From the NCBI GenBank assembly GCA_030248295.1, contig JASANH010000506.1, positions 29,532 through 93,531 of the forward strand: a stretch of 64,000 nt of DNA, written 5' to 3'. The stretch comes from Mesodorylaimus sp. YZB2_4 (taxonomy: Eukaryota > Nematoda > Enoplea > Dorylaimida > Dorylaimidae). Under the pieces are notes generated by a model. It ran no database searches, was not told the origin of the DNA, and saw only the letters and a program-made list of their open reading frames with translations. How positions within the stretch are numbered: the stretch's first letter is position 1; each line of letters begins with the position of its first letter. Shown piece by piece: positions 20,560 through 31,058 of this stretch. The position numbers and the translations under genes were made by a program.

Positions 20560-21290
20560 TGCAACACTTTGAGTCGTCAAATCATGGCGGAACCTTTGAC
20601 GAGTAAGCGACGTGTCTTGACGTCATACCTTTTAGTAATAAATGGATTCGTTCAGGCGAGCGCGCCCAAAACGTAGCCGACGCCTTCGCGAGACTAATGG
20701 GAAGGACAGGTTTCACACCTATTTACATGGTCACTGACAGGGGGTCTGAATTTTTGGGCAAGCACTTTTGAGGTATATTGAAAGAACATTTTATTGGTTT
20801 CGTAACCGCCCCCGCATCGCAAAGTTCAGAGAGTTTTTTGGCCGAAAGTATGCGCCGAGTAAAACCAGTTTGACACTACTATCATCCATTTTTTTCAGAT
20901 GCGATACGAATTTTAATGGAGAGATTATACATATTTATGACTGAGACAAAGTCGAAGAGATTTATCGATCATTTACAAATCTTGATTGAGGGTTTAAATG
21001 CTAGAAAATTGAAAAGTTTGAAGATATGGCACCCTCTGATGTCACAACTGGTAACCGAACTCAGTTGGTCGAACAGCAAACACTGAAGGAGCAATCGGAG
21101 ATTTCCCACACACCCCAGTTCGAGATGGGTCGAGTCGTGTTGTTAGCCGAGCCTCGCACTGCATTTTCAAAAGCCTACAAGGGCTCGTTCAGTAATGAGC
21201 CATTCACGATTAAAAGAGTTGTGACTAATAGAGGTCCCTACCCATGTACGCATTAGCCGACGGTCTCGGCAATGATGTCATTTTATTGTA
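20560..21290 (+). pseudogene. Polinton-type retroviral-like integrase, remnant
   Basis: Readable in two frames. The first (about 20650-21010) holds YMVTDRGSEF, matching the second catalytic Asp region (TDxGxEF), then SSESFLAESMRRVK with the catalytic Glu region (ERFNRxxK in relatives). It is broken by TGA at 20769-20771 and 20871-20873. The second frame (21026-21256) follows with MAPSDV and the C-terminal SH3-like module typical of Polintons, FSKAYKGSFSNEPFTIKRVV. The order integrase, penton, capsid, ATPase fits a Polinton/Maverick or adintovirus. These enzymes insert the linear viral DNA into the host genome. The N-terminal zinc domain was not found. Confidence 0.75.
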
Positions 21291-21370
21291 TATGAACCTT
21301 AGCTGACGCCTTTCGATAAACAGACAACTGTGACTCAGGAATAGTGCTTAGTCATGGTGGCTGCTTTTGT

Positions 21371-21383
21371 ATATATATAAAGG
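21371..21383 (+). promoter_or_regulatory. TATA box of the penton-like gene
   Basis: A TATATATAAAG-type element lies about 50 bp before the ATG at 21429. Confidence 0.55.
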
Positions 21384-21428
21384 ATACGAAGGAAATAAAC
21401 TTTTTTCTCATTCAGTTCTCTACTGTAC

Positions 21429-22004
21429 ATGCTGATCTGGTTGGATAGCTTGGCTTCAGGATTAAGCTCCGTCGAGAGACTTCAGATAGCTTTGAATCCT
21501 CCTTCGACAATTATCAGCGCTAGTACCTTGATGGTCGTCGAGCTCAATGTGAAGAACGTAAGAACTGTGGATGCTAGGTACGAAATTATCTACTTGTGCT
21601 GTAATATCACCGGGAATACGTTGTTGAACAAGGAAGAGAGACAGATTGTGGGAAGTATCGTCAAGCAGACCCCTAGAACCGCTTGGAATCATAAATTCTT
21701 CGAGCAAACCGAACCGATCTAGGTTCCTGTGTGGCCCGGCGAGTATGGTACGTTCAGTATTTGGCTCATCGACGCTGGAGGAAGCGTGCTGCCTTGCGAT
21801 CATTTAGCTTGCGTGATTCGAAAAGATCAATGGGTACACGATTGCCAGTGTCCTGTTACGCGGTGCAAAGAGGTGTGGGTGCTAAAAAAAGGAGCGTACC
21901 CGTCGTATTCGGAACGTCTGAAGCCGGTAAAGTTCACACAAAAAGCAAAGCCAAGAGAAAAACTAGGGAGGCACCGAAGACAAGGAGAAAACGGTCTTAA
22001 GTGA
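21429..22004 (+). pseudogene. Penton-like (single jelly-roll) minor capsid protein with one stop
   Basis: One frame interrupted only by TAG at 21720-21722. Before the stop, EIIYLCCNIT and QIVGSIV match the segment just before the last strands of Polinton penton proteins. After it, YGTFSIWLIDAGGSVLP matches the conserved end (FDTIEIxIRDDxGxPVPF type). The tail is very basic (KAKPREK and onward), as in DNA-facing virion proteins. Penton proteins close the five-fold vertices of icosahedral double jelly-roll capsids. The length (191 codons) is close to the family norm. It directly precedes the major capsid protein, the usual Polinton order. Confidence 0.68.
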
Positions 22005-22116
22005 AAACAAAAAAGAAGCGTTAAGTCCCAGCCAAAAGAGCCTTGCTAGCACCCGTTTCGACGAAAAGACATGTAAAACGCGGGAAGAACAGAAGTTAGG
22101 TCCCTCTGCGGTCTAG

Positions 22117-23408
22117 GCCCATTGCAAGTGTTCGATACGATACCTGCGGCCGATCAGATTAGGGAAGCTGAGTTGATGTCAACACAGTGCACTACCAAGC
22201 TCCCCTTTTTCATCGATCGATCCGATATTATATGCAGATTTTTAATACTGGCGTCTGATATCAAATGGCTCGGATCTGATATTTAATCGCACATGAAATG
22301 TCAGCTACAAAGAACGGATGGGCAAGCCATGGAGGCGGCTAAAGCCGCTGCTTTAATCGCGGGTTCGCTAAACCCGATCTTCAATAAGGCCGTGGTGAGC
22401 GTAGATCAGATGGAAGTATTGACTATCGCGAACTACGCCTTCGTTGCTCATCTGACCACAATACTCATGGTGCCAGCGACTAAACACAAGCAAATGAACG
22501 GGCAGGAGCAGTTGTTCTTAGGTGTGTCTGATAAAGCGACTCCAGCCACTAATGCAGGCTGGTTGGCTAGGGCAATGTCGTTTGGTGTTGGGGGTGGAGT
22601 CGAAATGTTGGGCGCTATGCGGATCCCCATCTTCAATAGCGGTAAGCTGATACCCCACGGTGTTTCCATGGACATAGCTTTGTACAGCAATCCTCCCAGT
22701 TTCTTCGTCTAAGACACGTTAGCCACTTCGACCTATAGGCTTAACGTGACCATGATGAACTTGAAATATTTGTCTTGCGAAATGCAAGATAATTTTCTAG
22801 CTCGTCATCGAGTCTTGTTCGATCGTCGGGATGCTTCATTGGAGTACCTGGACTATCGATGCTACGTTCATCCGGTGAGGGCTGGTATGCTGGAGGCTTC
22901 CACTCCTCCTTTTATCCTACCAGCCTATCCTAGACGAGTCTTTGTAGCCCTCATAGATGAGACTAATTTTCTTGGTACATACAATTCGTCCCCTTTTAAT
23001 TTTTCCCATCATAATGCGACCATGTGCAAGCTGAAATCGGGGGATTCGAGCATGCAAGTGAAAACAGCTCCAGCCAATCTGCATTACTCCAAGCTGCTTT
23101 TCGGGATGCATAAAAATTTAGGCTTGAATAACAGTAATTCACGCTTTCATATAAGTGCCTCAGACCCTAATACGTTATCCTGTAATGTCATATATTGTTT
23201 CGATACCACAGCGGCTAAGCTAGGTAGTTGCTTAGAGGTGCACAACAGTATGTCAGCTAATAACGCCATTTTAAGTGTGGAGATGGTATTTTCTGGCACC
23301 TTAGCTAATAACACGGATCTGATAATGCTAGTAGAATCTGATATGATTTTATCATTGACACCCTATAAGCCTCCTACGATTTATGCGCCAACAGTAACTC
23401 AAATGTGA
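22117..23408 (+). pseudogene. Double jelly-roll major capsid protein (Polinton/adintovirus hexon-like), two stops
   Basis: One reading frame from about 22117 to 23408 with TAA at 22284-22286 and 22710-22712. The first jelly roll shows an early DTIPAAD and a GSLNPIFNKAVVSVD segment, like the LFSDVEVxxN region of Polinton capsids. It then gives a GAMRIPIFNSGKLIPHGV segment (family: GPLHxDLFNQxRLLLNGV). The second roll shows HPVRAGMLEA, then YPRRVFVALIDETNFLGTYN and SPFNFSHHN, very close to the family's RRVxxxxVDNxAFNGSxxKNPFNFxH. About 430 codons, shorter than typical Polinton capsids (often 550 or more), so loops or the N-terminus may be reduced. The protein forms the trimeric capsomers of the shell. 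The stops make this copy non-functional unless read through. Confidence 0.82.
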
Positions 23409-23576
23409 ATGTTTATTGCTATTTTTGTATGCTTTCGAGTAAGCTGTAAATAATAAAATGCTTTTAAATGAGAGTTGGTAACCTGATGGATTTTATAATG
23501 CTTCTAAGCACCTTATCTATATGAATATACTGAAACAATTGATTCATCTTTAATTTGTCTTTGACACGTCAGTAGA

Positions 23577-24234
23577 ATGTGGAACGGTAGCGCAGTCTCT
23601 CGCGAAGAGTTGAAAATCACTAGTCCTTCCGGTATGTTCATGGTGGCCACAGTGGGGGGTGGAAAGACGTTGAAATTGTGCAATTATCAAACGAACCGGC
23701 GGCAGGCTTTTACTTCCAAGTACAGCAGTGTGTTGGTGTGCTCTCCTCATCAACTGCCCGCTCACGACGTTTTCCAGGATATCACTGATTACAGGGTTTT
23801 CAAAAGGCTACTGTCTTGACGCGATAGTTGCTTATTGTAACGAGCCGAGTCAGCGTAGAGAATTTTTAATATTAGACAACCTGCTTCTAGCGCTGGATAA
23901 CGAGAAGTCTGTCATAGGCGAATTATTTAGTCATTACGTCACCCACGGATTTTGCGACGTCATCGTGTTGATTCAGAGCTTAACTTTCAGGAGTAAAAAA
24001 AAAAAACTGGCTTTGATGAATGCTCAGTATGTGATTGTGTTTTATTTGACGCGGTTGGCAAGATCGATTCGCAGATTATCAGGAGATTATTTTCCAACCT
24101 ACACGTCTTTTTTATCAGAGATATTCGCTACTTATTCAGCTGAAAAGCCGCACGCTCGCTTAATCATTGATAGTCGAGCTAATTGTGGACCTTGTCTCCG
24201 GGTTAGGCAAAACTGTCCGGCCAATAGTCTCTAG
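23577..24234 (+). pseudogene. FtsK/HerA-type genome-packaging ATPase, frameshifted
   Basis: The first frame (23577-23819) has a VATVGGGKT Walker A region preceded by a hydrophobic strand. The second (usable from about 23820 to 24234) has FLILDNLLLAL, a Walker B-like strand, and then VIVLIQSLTFRSKKKKLALMN, matching the sensor region of Polinton ATPases (xxFLTQNLFxxGKxxRTxxLN), and a late YFPTYTSFL helix. A frameshift lies near 23800-23820, next to an A-rich run. These motors drive DNA into preformed capsids. Position right after the capsid gene is typical. Confidence 0.75.
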
Positions 24235-24280
24235 GAGCCCGTGTACGCGTATTGCTTAGAGAAAAAGAAACTAAAATATC

Positions 24281-24745
24281 ATGACGACGAAAGGAGGCAA
24301 TGTGAAGAGATACCAACTGATGGGGATCGAGGATGCTAGTAGCATCGATAAAGACTTGTATGCTGCTATCTTAGAAAGCTTTTCTAATGTCAAGGCTAAG
24401 CGGCGAGCCAGTATTCTAATGGATTATCTACGAAAAACGCATAATCATTTGTGGCGATTGGATGATGACGGGGAATTGGAAATCAGATCGAGTGAAGATG
24501 GTGCCTTTGTCGGTGTAGAAAGCGGACTGATTGATTTGGTAAAATTTGTTTGCGGCGAAACTAAAGAACGTCCTCTGGGTGTTACCGAGTTCTTCGACCT
24601 AGTGCAGGATGCTCCTTCTAGCGCGTTCAGCGAGAATGTTAAAAACCTGAAGCAATATTTAGCCAAACTACCCAAAATGTTACTGTACTTGTTTTGCCTA
24701 TTGATTTTGTATCTTTGTTTATTTCGTCAGATTGGTCATCTTTGA
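24281..24745 (+). CDS. Virion core-like protein with C-terminal membrane span
   Basis: 154 residues without stops. RYQLMGI opens a helical N-terminus. The middle shows a HNHLWRLDDDGELEI strand pair, GLIDLVKFV and a GVTEFFDLVQ helix. This is the pattern I associate with the C-terminal part of adintovirus/Polinton core proteins (a GEI...GSNIxDLI...PxGxxEFxxxL layout). The last ~25 residues are strongly hydrophobic (MLLYLFCLLILYLCLF), which such proteins normally lack, so a late frameshift into a chance hydrophobic frame is possible. It starts 47 bp after the ATPase ends and is the last gene of the morphogenesis block. Confidence 0.5.
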   Translation: MTTKGGNVKRYQLMGIEDASSIDKDLYAAILESFSNVKAKRRASILMDYLRKTHNHLWRLDDDGELEIRSSEDGAFVGVESGLIDLVKFVCGETKERPLGVTEFFDLVQDAPSSAFSENVKNLKQYLAKLPKMLLYLFCLLILYLCLFRQIGHL

Positions 24746-25480
24746 TTAATGACTCTTACGATTTAAATTTAAATTATTCAGAAGAATGTAACCTGTTCGG
24801 ATGATTGATTACTAAACGTAGAAATACGTTCGTCCCACTTGATTATATAGGAAATATGAACATCAACGGCTTTTGTATTTCTGTATACTGTACAGGTTAG
24901 ATATTGCACAATCTTACAGACGGCATTGCACAAAAAGTCTGCGTAAATAATAACAAGCATGAAAAATATATTTTGCGTATTAAGAAATACATACGCAGTC
25001 TTATTGCATTTTGTACCAGTATATCCATGATCGACTGGATCCTGATTTTTCTCTTTGATTTTTTTTACTCGCACCTCCAAATCCAAATGTGCCACCTCGT
25101 TGGCTTCGAATATTTCTAGCAATGCTTAATATCGTATGCGACTAGGCAGATTTTATTGACAAAGTCACTGGCGTTGTTCTCGTAAATTTTTAATCCAGAA
25201 AGCTTTGGATTAAAAGTAGTAGTGTAGCATCAGTTACGTTGATCGTGAAATCTCGCCACACTCGACAAATATTAACCAAGCTCTTCACTCGCTTCTACTC
25301 TACCATTACCCTCGAAAGTCTGTTGAAACCACGGGACATTATTCCCGATTCCAACAGCAGCCTGTTCTAGGATCACAAAAGGTAATACCTTAAAAAAGAT
25401 CCATCATGCGATTGGTGGGTGCATCGTTTAATAAATGAAGGGGTAGAGTAAATTGAGTTAAGAGCGTTAAAAATCTGTCG
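24746..25480. other. Interval without a supported gene
   Basis: AT-rich. A minus-strand frame at 24778-25122 (114 codons) lacks recognisable features and is not called. Confidence 0.45.
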
Positions 25481-25484
25481 ACAA

Positions 25485-26040
25485 CGGTGCCTGGACGAAT
25501 GTTCGCAGCTTTTCCGAATGCCGGTCCCTGCGGGCTTGCGAAGAGACGGATATGATGACGCTTTTGTGCTATGATTAGCGTCCATCAACGAATTTGCAAA
25601 CGCACCTCTTCATCGTTTGGCTATATTGCGGCAGTCCATTGACTGGATGAATGTTCGCAGCTCTCCCGGATGCCGGTCCCTGCGGGCTTGAGAAGAGACG
25701 AATACGATGACGCTTTTGTGCTATGATTAGCGTCCATCAACAAATTTGCAATCGCACCTCTTCATCGTTTGGCCCCAATTGCGGCAGTCCATTGACCAGA
25801 CGAATGTTCGCAGCTTCCTCAGATGCCAGTCCCTGCGGGCTGATCATCGCGCAAAAGCGTCATCATATGTCATCAGCGTCATACTACATATGATGACGCT
25901 TCTGGGTGATGATCAGTACGCATCAACATATTGCAACAGTCCATTGAGCAGACAAATGTTCGCAGCTTTTCTGGATGCTGGTCCCTACAGGCTTGGGAAG
26001 AGACGAGTATGATGACGCTCCTAGGCGGTGATCAGTGAGC
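25485..26040 (+). repeat. Four tandem ~152-bp units
   Basis: The landmark atgttcgcag recurs at 25499, 25651, 25804 and 25956. Each unit also carries a ccggtccctgcgggctt-like and a gatgacgct...atcaac segment. The last unit runs into the inverted repeat at 26005, and its gatgacgct...gtgagcatcac part resembles the end of the gypsy ORF3, so the array may have grown from retroelement 3' sequence. Confidence 0.75.
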
Positions 26041-26103
26041 ATCACAACTTTTGTGCACCCTAAACATCGCCCAGTGAGCTATCTCTCTTAGACATGGCTT
26101 AAT
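26005..26103 (+). repeat. Left arm of a ~100-bp inverted repeat
   Basis: Nearly identical, in reverse, to 26985-27083. The right arm includes the end of the gypsy ORF3 and its 3' non-coding sequence, so this arm is the same retroelement 3' end facing the other way. Confidence 0.8.
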
Positions 26104-26398
26104 ATACTGGGACTGAAGCTTGGGTTACGAACCGAAGGGGCCAATGGGTGTCAGATCAGAACTCTATCTGTGTATGTTGGTTGGAACATTAGAATGATTA
26201 GATTATTGAGAGTAGATTAATTTTTGGATATTGGTAATTCATTTCGATTTTTTGGATTCGGGAAGTCTCTAAGACTATTAGGTTGGTAGGAACGCGATAA
26301 TTACATGTTGTACTCTGCTAGAATCAGGATTGTTGTGCGTTAATAACCAAGCCGCTTCGTGGGCAGTGGAGGCCCATACTCCTTCAGTGAGGTAGTGG

Positions 26399-26671
26399 TG
26401 TAAGGGGTGTAGTGTTAACTCTTCCATCTAGTTCCAGCAAGTCAAGGCCAGTTACCAGTTATCAAGGTACAATGCCTATCAATATGCCAGGTCGCCCGAT
26501 CAAAGTACAACAGAAGACTCAGAAGACCAGTTCGTGTGATATATGGGTGATCTGTTTATTTATGCAAAGTGATCCATTGGGAGGTATATAAGGGGGATGC
26601 CTGCCTTGTTCTTGGTGAGTGTGTGCCGTGTCTCCGTCGGGTGCGGGGTTCGAGTAAACTCAGTGATTACA
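26399..26671 (+). repeat. LTR copy, plus orientation (273 bp)
   Basis: TG...CA-bounded sequence, about 95% identical by eye to the reverse complement of 41867-42139. It contains a TATA (GGTATATAAGG, about 26583-26593). It faces opposite to the LTR at the other end of the gypsy element. With the inverted repeat it suggests the 3' end of a second, oppositely oriented copy. Confidence 0.82.
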
Positions 26672-26984
26672 CCTTGCCATTGCCACATCGATCCTGTTCG
26701 CAGAATCGATCGAGCGGGAAAATCGGCTAAATCGCCCGTCGCTGAACCGACTTTTGTCGCTGAAACGGCATTCGTCGCTAGAACAACAGGCGCCGCGCAA
26801 CCGCGTACCTTCGACATTCGAGCGGGAATTTTAAAACTTCCAAAAAACTGGATCGCGAGTAAGGACACCCACTTGTGTGAGTTCCCATCCAATACATACA
26901 TGCTACGCGATGAGTTCCCAAAACGATATGACAGCCAATTAAAATATCTTGTGACATCCATTACGCTAATAAGTACTTTAGTGC
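26672..26984. other. Spacer between the LTR copy and the gypsy 3' end
   Basis: About 310 bp, open on the plus strand as part of a longer frame, but without motifs. Its origin is not clear. Confidence 0.4.
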
Positions 26985-27083
26985 AGTATATTAAGCCATG
27001 TCTAAGAGAGATAGCTCACTGGGCGATGTTTAGGGTGCACAAAAGTTTCGATGCTCACTGATCACCGCCTAGGAGGGCTTCGT
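26985..27083 (-). repeat. Right arm of the ~100-bp inverted repeat
   Basis: Reverse partner of 26005-26103. It includes the last codons of ORF3 and the following 3' sequence. Confidence 0.8.
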
Positions 27084-30066
27084 CCTGCGCAACTGTTAGT
27101 ACTGGTGGGGCCATCGCAAGTGGAACTGCAGTTGGTCGTGGCATGTGACGCAAATCGTGGACCGACGAGGGCCATGAGGCTGGAAAAACAGGACGATATA
27201 TTTCACCATCTAAAGGATCAAACCCGTTTCGTAAAATGCATTCCATGCGAAATAAAATTTGAGCTGGATTCGATTTTGGCGAGGCCTTTCCGCCGAGTAG
27301 TTGGTCTGCTACTAGTAATAACACGGGTTGTTCGCGTCCTTAGCCTTTCGCACGGATGTGGTCGTAGGTGGCTTGTACCAGCACATATGGGTATCGATCC
27401 TGTAACAGGTGAAATGACGGGAAATCGTGAACATTGATGCTATGATAGTGAAGAGGATTACTATTAGACCAAAAACGAGTCTCACCTGATACCAACTCTG
27501 GAGGCACCAGTGGGTCATCGTCCTTATCTGTCTCCAATTCTTGCATTTCTTCCATGTATTGCATATCGATATGGTCCAATAACCGATCTGGGCCGCCTTC
27601 TTCCGTTGCGATCACCACAATGTCCTCCTTGTCCGAATCCTCGACTGAAAGTGACACACGAATATCGGGGAACCCGGGAGCTTGAGTATCTTGTGGAACT
27701 GTAACAGTCACTGCAGCCACTGTTGCACGACGATCAGCAGGTGTCTCCAACCATCCGCATGGGGGGGTCTGGAGGTAGTCGTGAACCCAACTGATCTCGA
27801 AAACGTTGCAAGTCGTCGTGCTCTTGTAACTGATGACGATACGATTGCATAATAATGCATCGTGACGCATTGCACTGTTCACACGCATACGCTGATCCGT
27901 ACCATTGCAAGTTCGAAAACTGTTCGTAAGCAGGTATAGGCAACGGATTTCTGAAAAACTGAGAAAATTGCTGCCAGTAACCAGCAGAGTCACGCAGCAA
28001 TTGTGGCGGTGGACGTGTCTCCAAAACGGTTTGTAGCAAATTGTGCGTGGCCAAGAAGAGCAGAAGTGGCATAGTTGAATCGAAGATAATGTATTCCCAT
28101 TGATCTGTTTCGAACACGAACGGGACCGGCGCGTGAGCTGGACCATATCGTAGGAGCCACTCCAGGTTGTGATTGTGTCCTGGATGTTGGTACTGCAATC
28201 CGAATAAACGGGCGATGTTCTTCAGTGTACCAGCGTCTGGGTAGTCTAGCGAAGAGTCGAACGCACGCCAATACACTGCTTCCAATAGGGAGACTTCCGG
28301 ACGTCGACGTTGATGGCGCCACTCACGCCACGCCACGCGGGTGAGACCACCATTGATCACGGGCTTTCGATCGTACGTAACGGCCATATCGATATTTCAC
28401 TAACGACACATCGAAAAAACCCCACTCCAATAGATTGTTTAGAGCGCTGGTGACCATCGTGTTGGCTAAGCCCGATAATTCCATACTCATCCCGCGGAAT
28501 TTCAACTTGATAATATTTGGATCGCACAACAATTTTCGAACTGGCTCAGGTAGTTCTCCGAGTCGCAACAGATCAATAATCAGATAATGCCCACTGCCAT
28601 TGCACATCGCTATGAGCCAAGTGAATGGGCCACAGCACCGTTCGTAGTGACGGGGATTATTCTGTCGAATGTCATCGATTGGTAAGATGCGTCGCAAAGC
28701 CGAATCGATCAGTTTGTACTGGTCATTGCTCAACAGTGTCGACAGGGTCGCGTTCTGGGGCGTTGTCCACATGGTTCGGCTCAGGTCTCCTGGATCGCAG
28801 ATCTGCTGTGTCATGTGAAAATCGAAGCATTCTTCCGAATATCTGCCCACTGAGGATCGTCAGCGGACATTGGGTCTTTGCCGCTGCTGACTACCAAATT
28901 CGCGATTTGCCCTGGATGTATGCCCAGGCGTTCTATTGTACCGTAGAAGCGAATAAGCCATGCGTCGTGCGTCATGGGCCAACCGTCTGATAGGTTTAGG
29001 TTGTCCCGCACATAGCATGCTACTTCAGCCTCCCATTTGATTTCTTCCATATTGCCTGGTGTCGAACCTTTGGCTGATTCCGCAAGTGCTTGTTGAGCCT
29101 TGCATCCTGCTGTCGAAATTTGAGTGTCCAAAATCGGTCGATTCTGACTTTCCATCAGACGAGGCAAATAACGATACCGAACATAGCGATCTTGTAGCTG
29201 CCAAATATATTTCGTTCTTCCTCGATTTGCCTTGCTTCGACACGTTGATTCGCATTCTCAGCCAAAGTTACCGTCGACCCCATTGGAATTACTGGGGCGA
29301 TCCTGTAACTGGCTGCACGGGTTGACTTTGGTTTGGAGCCAATGACGTGTTCGCACTTGGCTAATTGATGCGGTTGATAAAGCCATTGGGATCGGACCTT
29401 GTTGTTCTGCCATTGCTGGTTGATCACGCCCCGTAACAGTGGACTGTTCCATCATGAACACAGCTGTAGTATGCCTGGCCTCCCACCATTGCTGAGCTCT
29501 GGCAAGGGTGGTTGGAGCACGGATGAAAACACTCAATTGCGATAGAGTTGATTTGTGTTTCTCAGCAGGTGTGTTCAAAAATGGTTCCATGTACTTGTCC
29601 ACCAATTCGTGACGAATTCTTCAGCTGCCGAAATCCGTTGGCTGACTCGCTTCAGCAAGCGACCCGAATAACACACGCATCTTATCTTCGAATTGTTGTT
29701 TGGCCCGATCGCACGCTTGCGTAATTTGCGGCGATCGACGATAAACAGGCCGATCATGAGTGACACACCGTAATGGCTGATCACGCGGCTGTTGGGTCGG
29801 TGTTCATGATCTGGCCGTTGGCTGTCGCGGCGGTTCTCAATGTTGTCGTGATCAGTCGCTTGAACAAGATCGACGACGAACTCGATCTCTTTGTCGATTA
29901 TCTGATTCATGGGATGACCCGGAACTGGTTCGCCGATGAGTTGATCGACCGCGTCCCGGCATCCTTTCATACCAATTGATTCGATATTTCGAAACGTTAC
30001 TTTTAATTTGATAAATTCGTTTGATGAGACAATAATTTGCTTGCTCTGGAAACTGAAACGAGACAA
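27055..30066 (-). pseudogene. Gypsy ORF3: DEDDy 3'-5' exonuclease-like protein, frameshifted
   Basis: Several minus-strand frames in succession (from 30066 to 29575, to 28811, 28850-28323, 28387-27734, 27324-27055) read as one decayed ORF. The exonuclease core spans about 28850-28050: HYLIIDLLRLGELP (strand and Asp after motif I), KLKFRGMSMEL at motif II (Glu where Asp is usual), and YIIFDSTMPLLLFLATH as motif III (Y-x3-D). The same order with better residues occurs in the palindromic element (IDAEF, NLASDVPAL, YALVD), and both show an LEW segment before motif III. DEDDy exonucleases trim 3' ends of RNA or single-stranded DNA. The ~1.2-kb N-terminal part before the exonuclease is unassigned. 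Following integrase in an LTR element, such an ORF3 is known to me only from rotifer retroelements. Confidence 0.65.
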
Positions 30067-31058
30067 GCAAAAATGCCGATGCTCAGGCTTGGTTGATTAG
30101 GAAAAAAACGGTTGAGAGTAGTCTAGTACTGAAGAGAAGATGAGTTTGAAAACCTGGGTCCAACGCATTTTGAAGGAGAAAAAATCCAAAAACCCACTGA
30201 GCTCAAAAAATCACGGAAGGAGTACTCGAAGTAGCTATGGGAATAAACTAAGGTAGATACCCAAAAAGGTGAAGCCAGTCCAACCCAGACTTATTGAAAT
30301 TTTAATGAAGGGGGTGTAAGAAACCCAAAACGAATAAGCGCGACTTGAACAGAAGACTGATGAGATGGTGCGCGCTGCAGCCACACGCAATGGAGCGCGG
30401 GCGCAAAATAACTGACTGAGTGAAATACAAGGGGCATGTATCAGTGCTGGCCATGGGAGGACGGCAGGCAGGCCAGCAACCAGGACTGGTTACGGCCGCA
30501 GGGAGGCGACAAGGGCGCCGAAGAGACGGGTTGGTTGGGTGGACTGGGGGGACGGGCAAGAGTGAAGTGTAGAGCAGTTAAGAATGGATAGGACAAAGGA
30601 CAAGCAGACGATGCCATCACGCCAATGTTAATTCGCTTCCAGCCCTGGCCAGTGACTGGTAGGCGATATGGTGGTGGCAGAGCGCTCATCGTCCGCTGCA
30701 GAATAGACAAACACGAATTCGTTAGAAGCAGTCCCTATTGACTGGATTGAGCTGATGGCGCCAGACTGGCAGCCATAAGTTGAGCAAAGCGAAAATATGC
30801 GTTGAGCATGTAGTTGATTGTGTGACCGAAAGGGGTATGCCTAAGGCAACCGTGATAGGAATTCGTTGCGGGAGGCGATGAACATTGGGGGTTGGTGGCT
30901 CAGTGTTATCCTGACGGGTTAGGTAGGACCCTTGAAAAAAGAGAAAACAAATAATTTGATAAAAACGGAGGCAAAAGGATACCCTCCGTAGGCCGTGTGC
31001 CGTACACTACTCAAGCAGACGTCGCCACGTCCTCCATCTGCGTCGAGGCGGCTGACGA
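30067..31058. other. Interval between integrase and ORF3
   Basis: About 1 kb without a convincing frame. Probably the gypsy element's inter-ORF region plus decayed sequence. Confidence 0.4.

Noticed and set aside
20560..24745. Alternative genetic code explaining the in-frame stops
   Set aside because: All three stop codons appear inside frames, frameshifts also occur, and dUTPase, TK and the LINE use standard stops.
25485..26040. CRISPR-like array
   Set aside because: Units are ~152 bp tandem copies without unique spacers, in a eukaryotic context.
26597..27061. 154-codon plus-strand ORF starting in the LTR
   Set aside because: Crosses LTR, spacer and the inverted repeat (antisense to ORF3 end); no domain.
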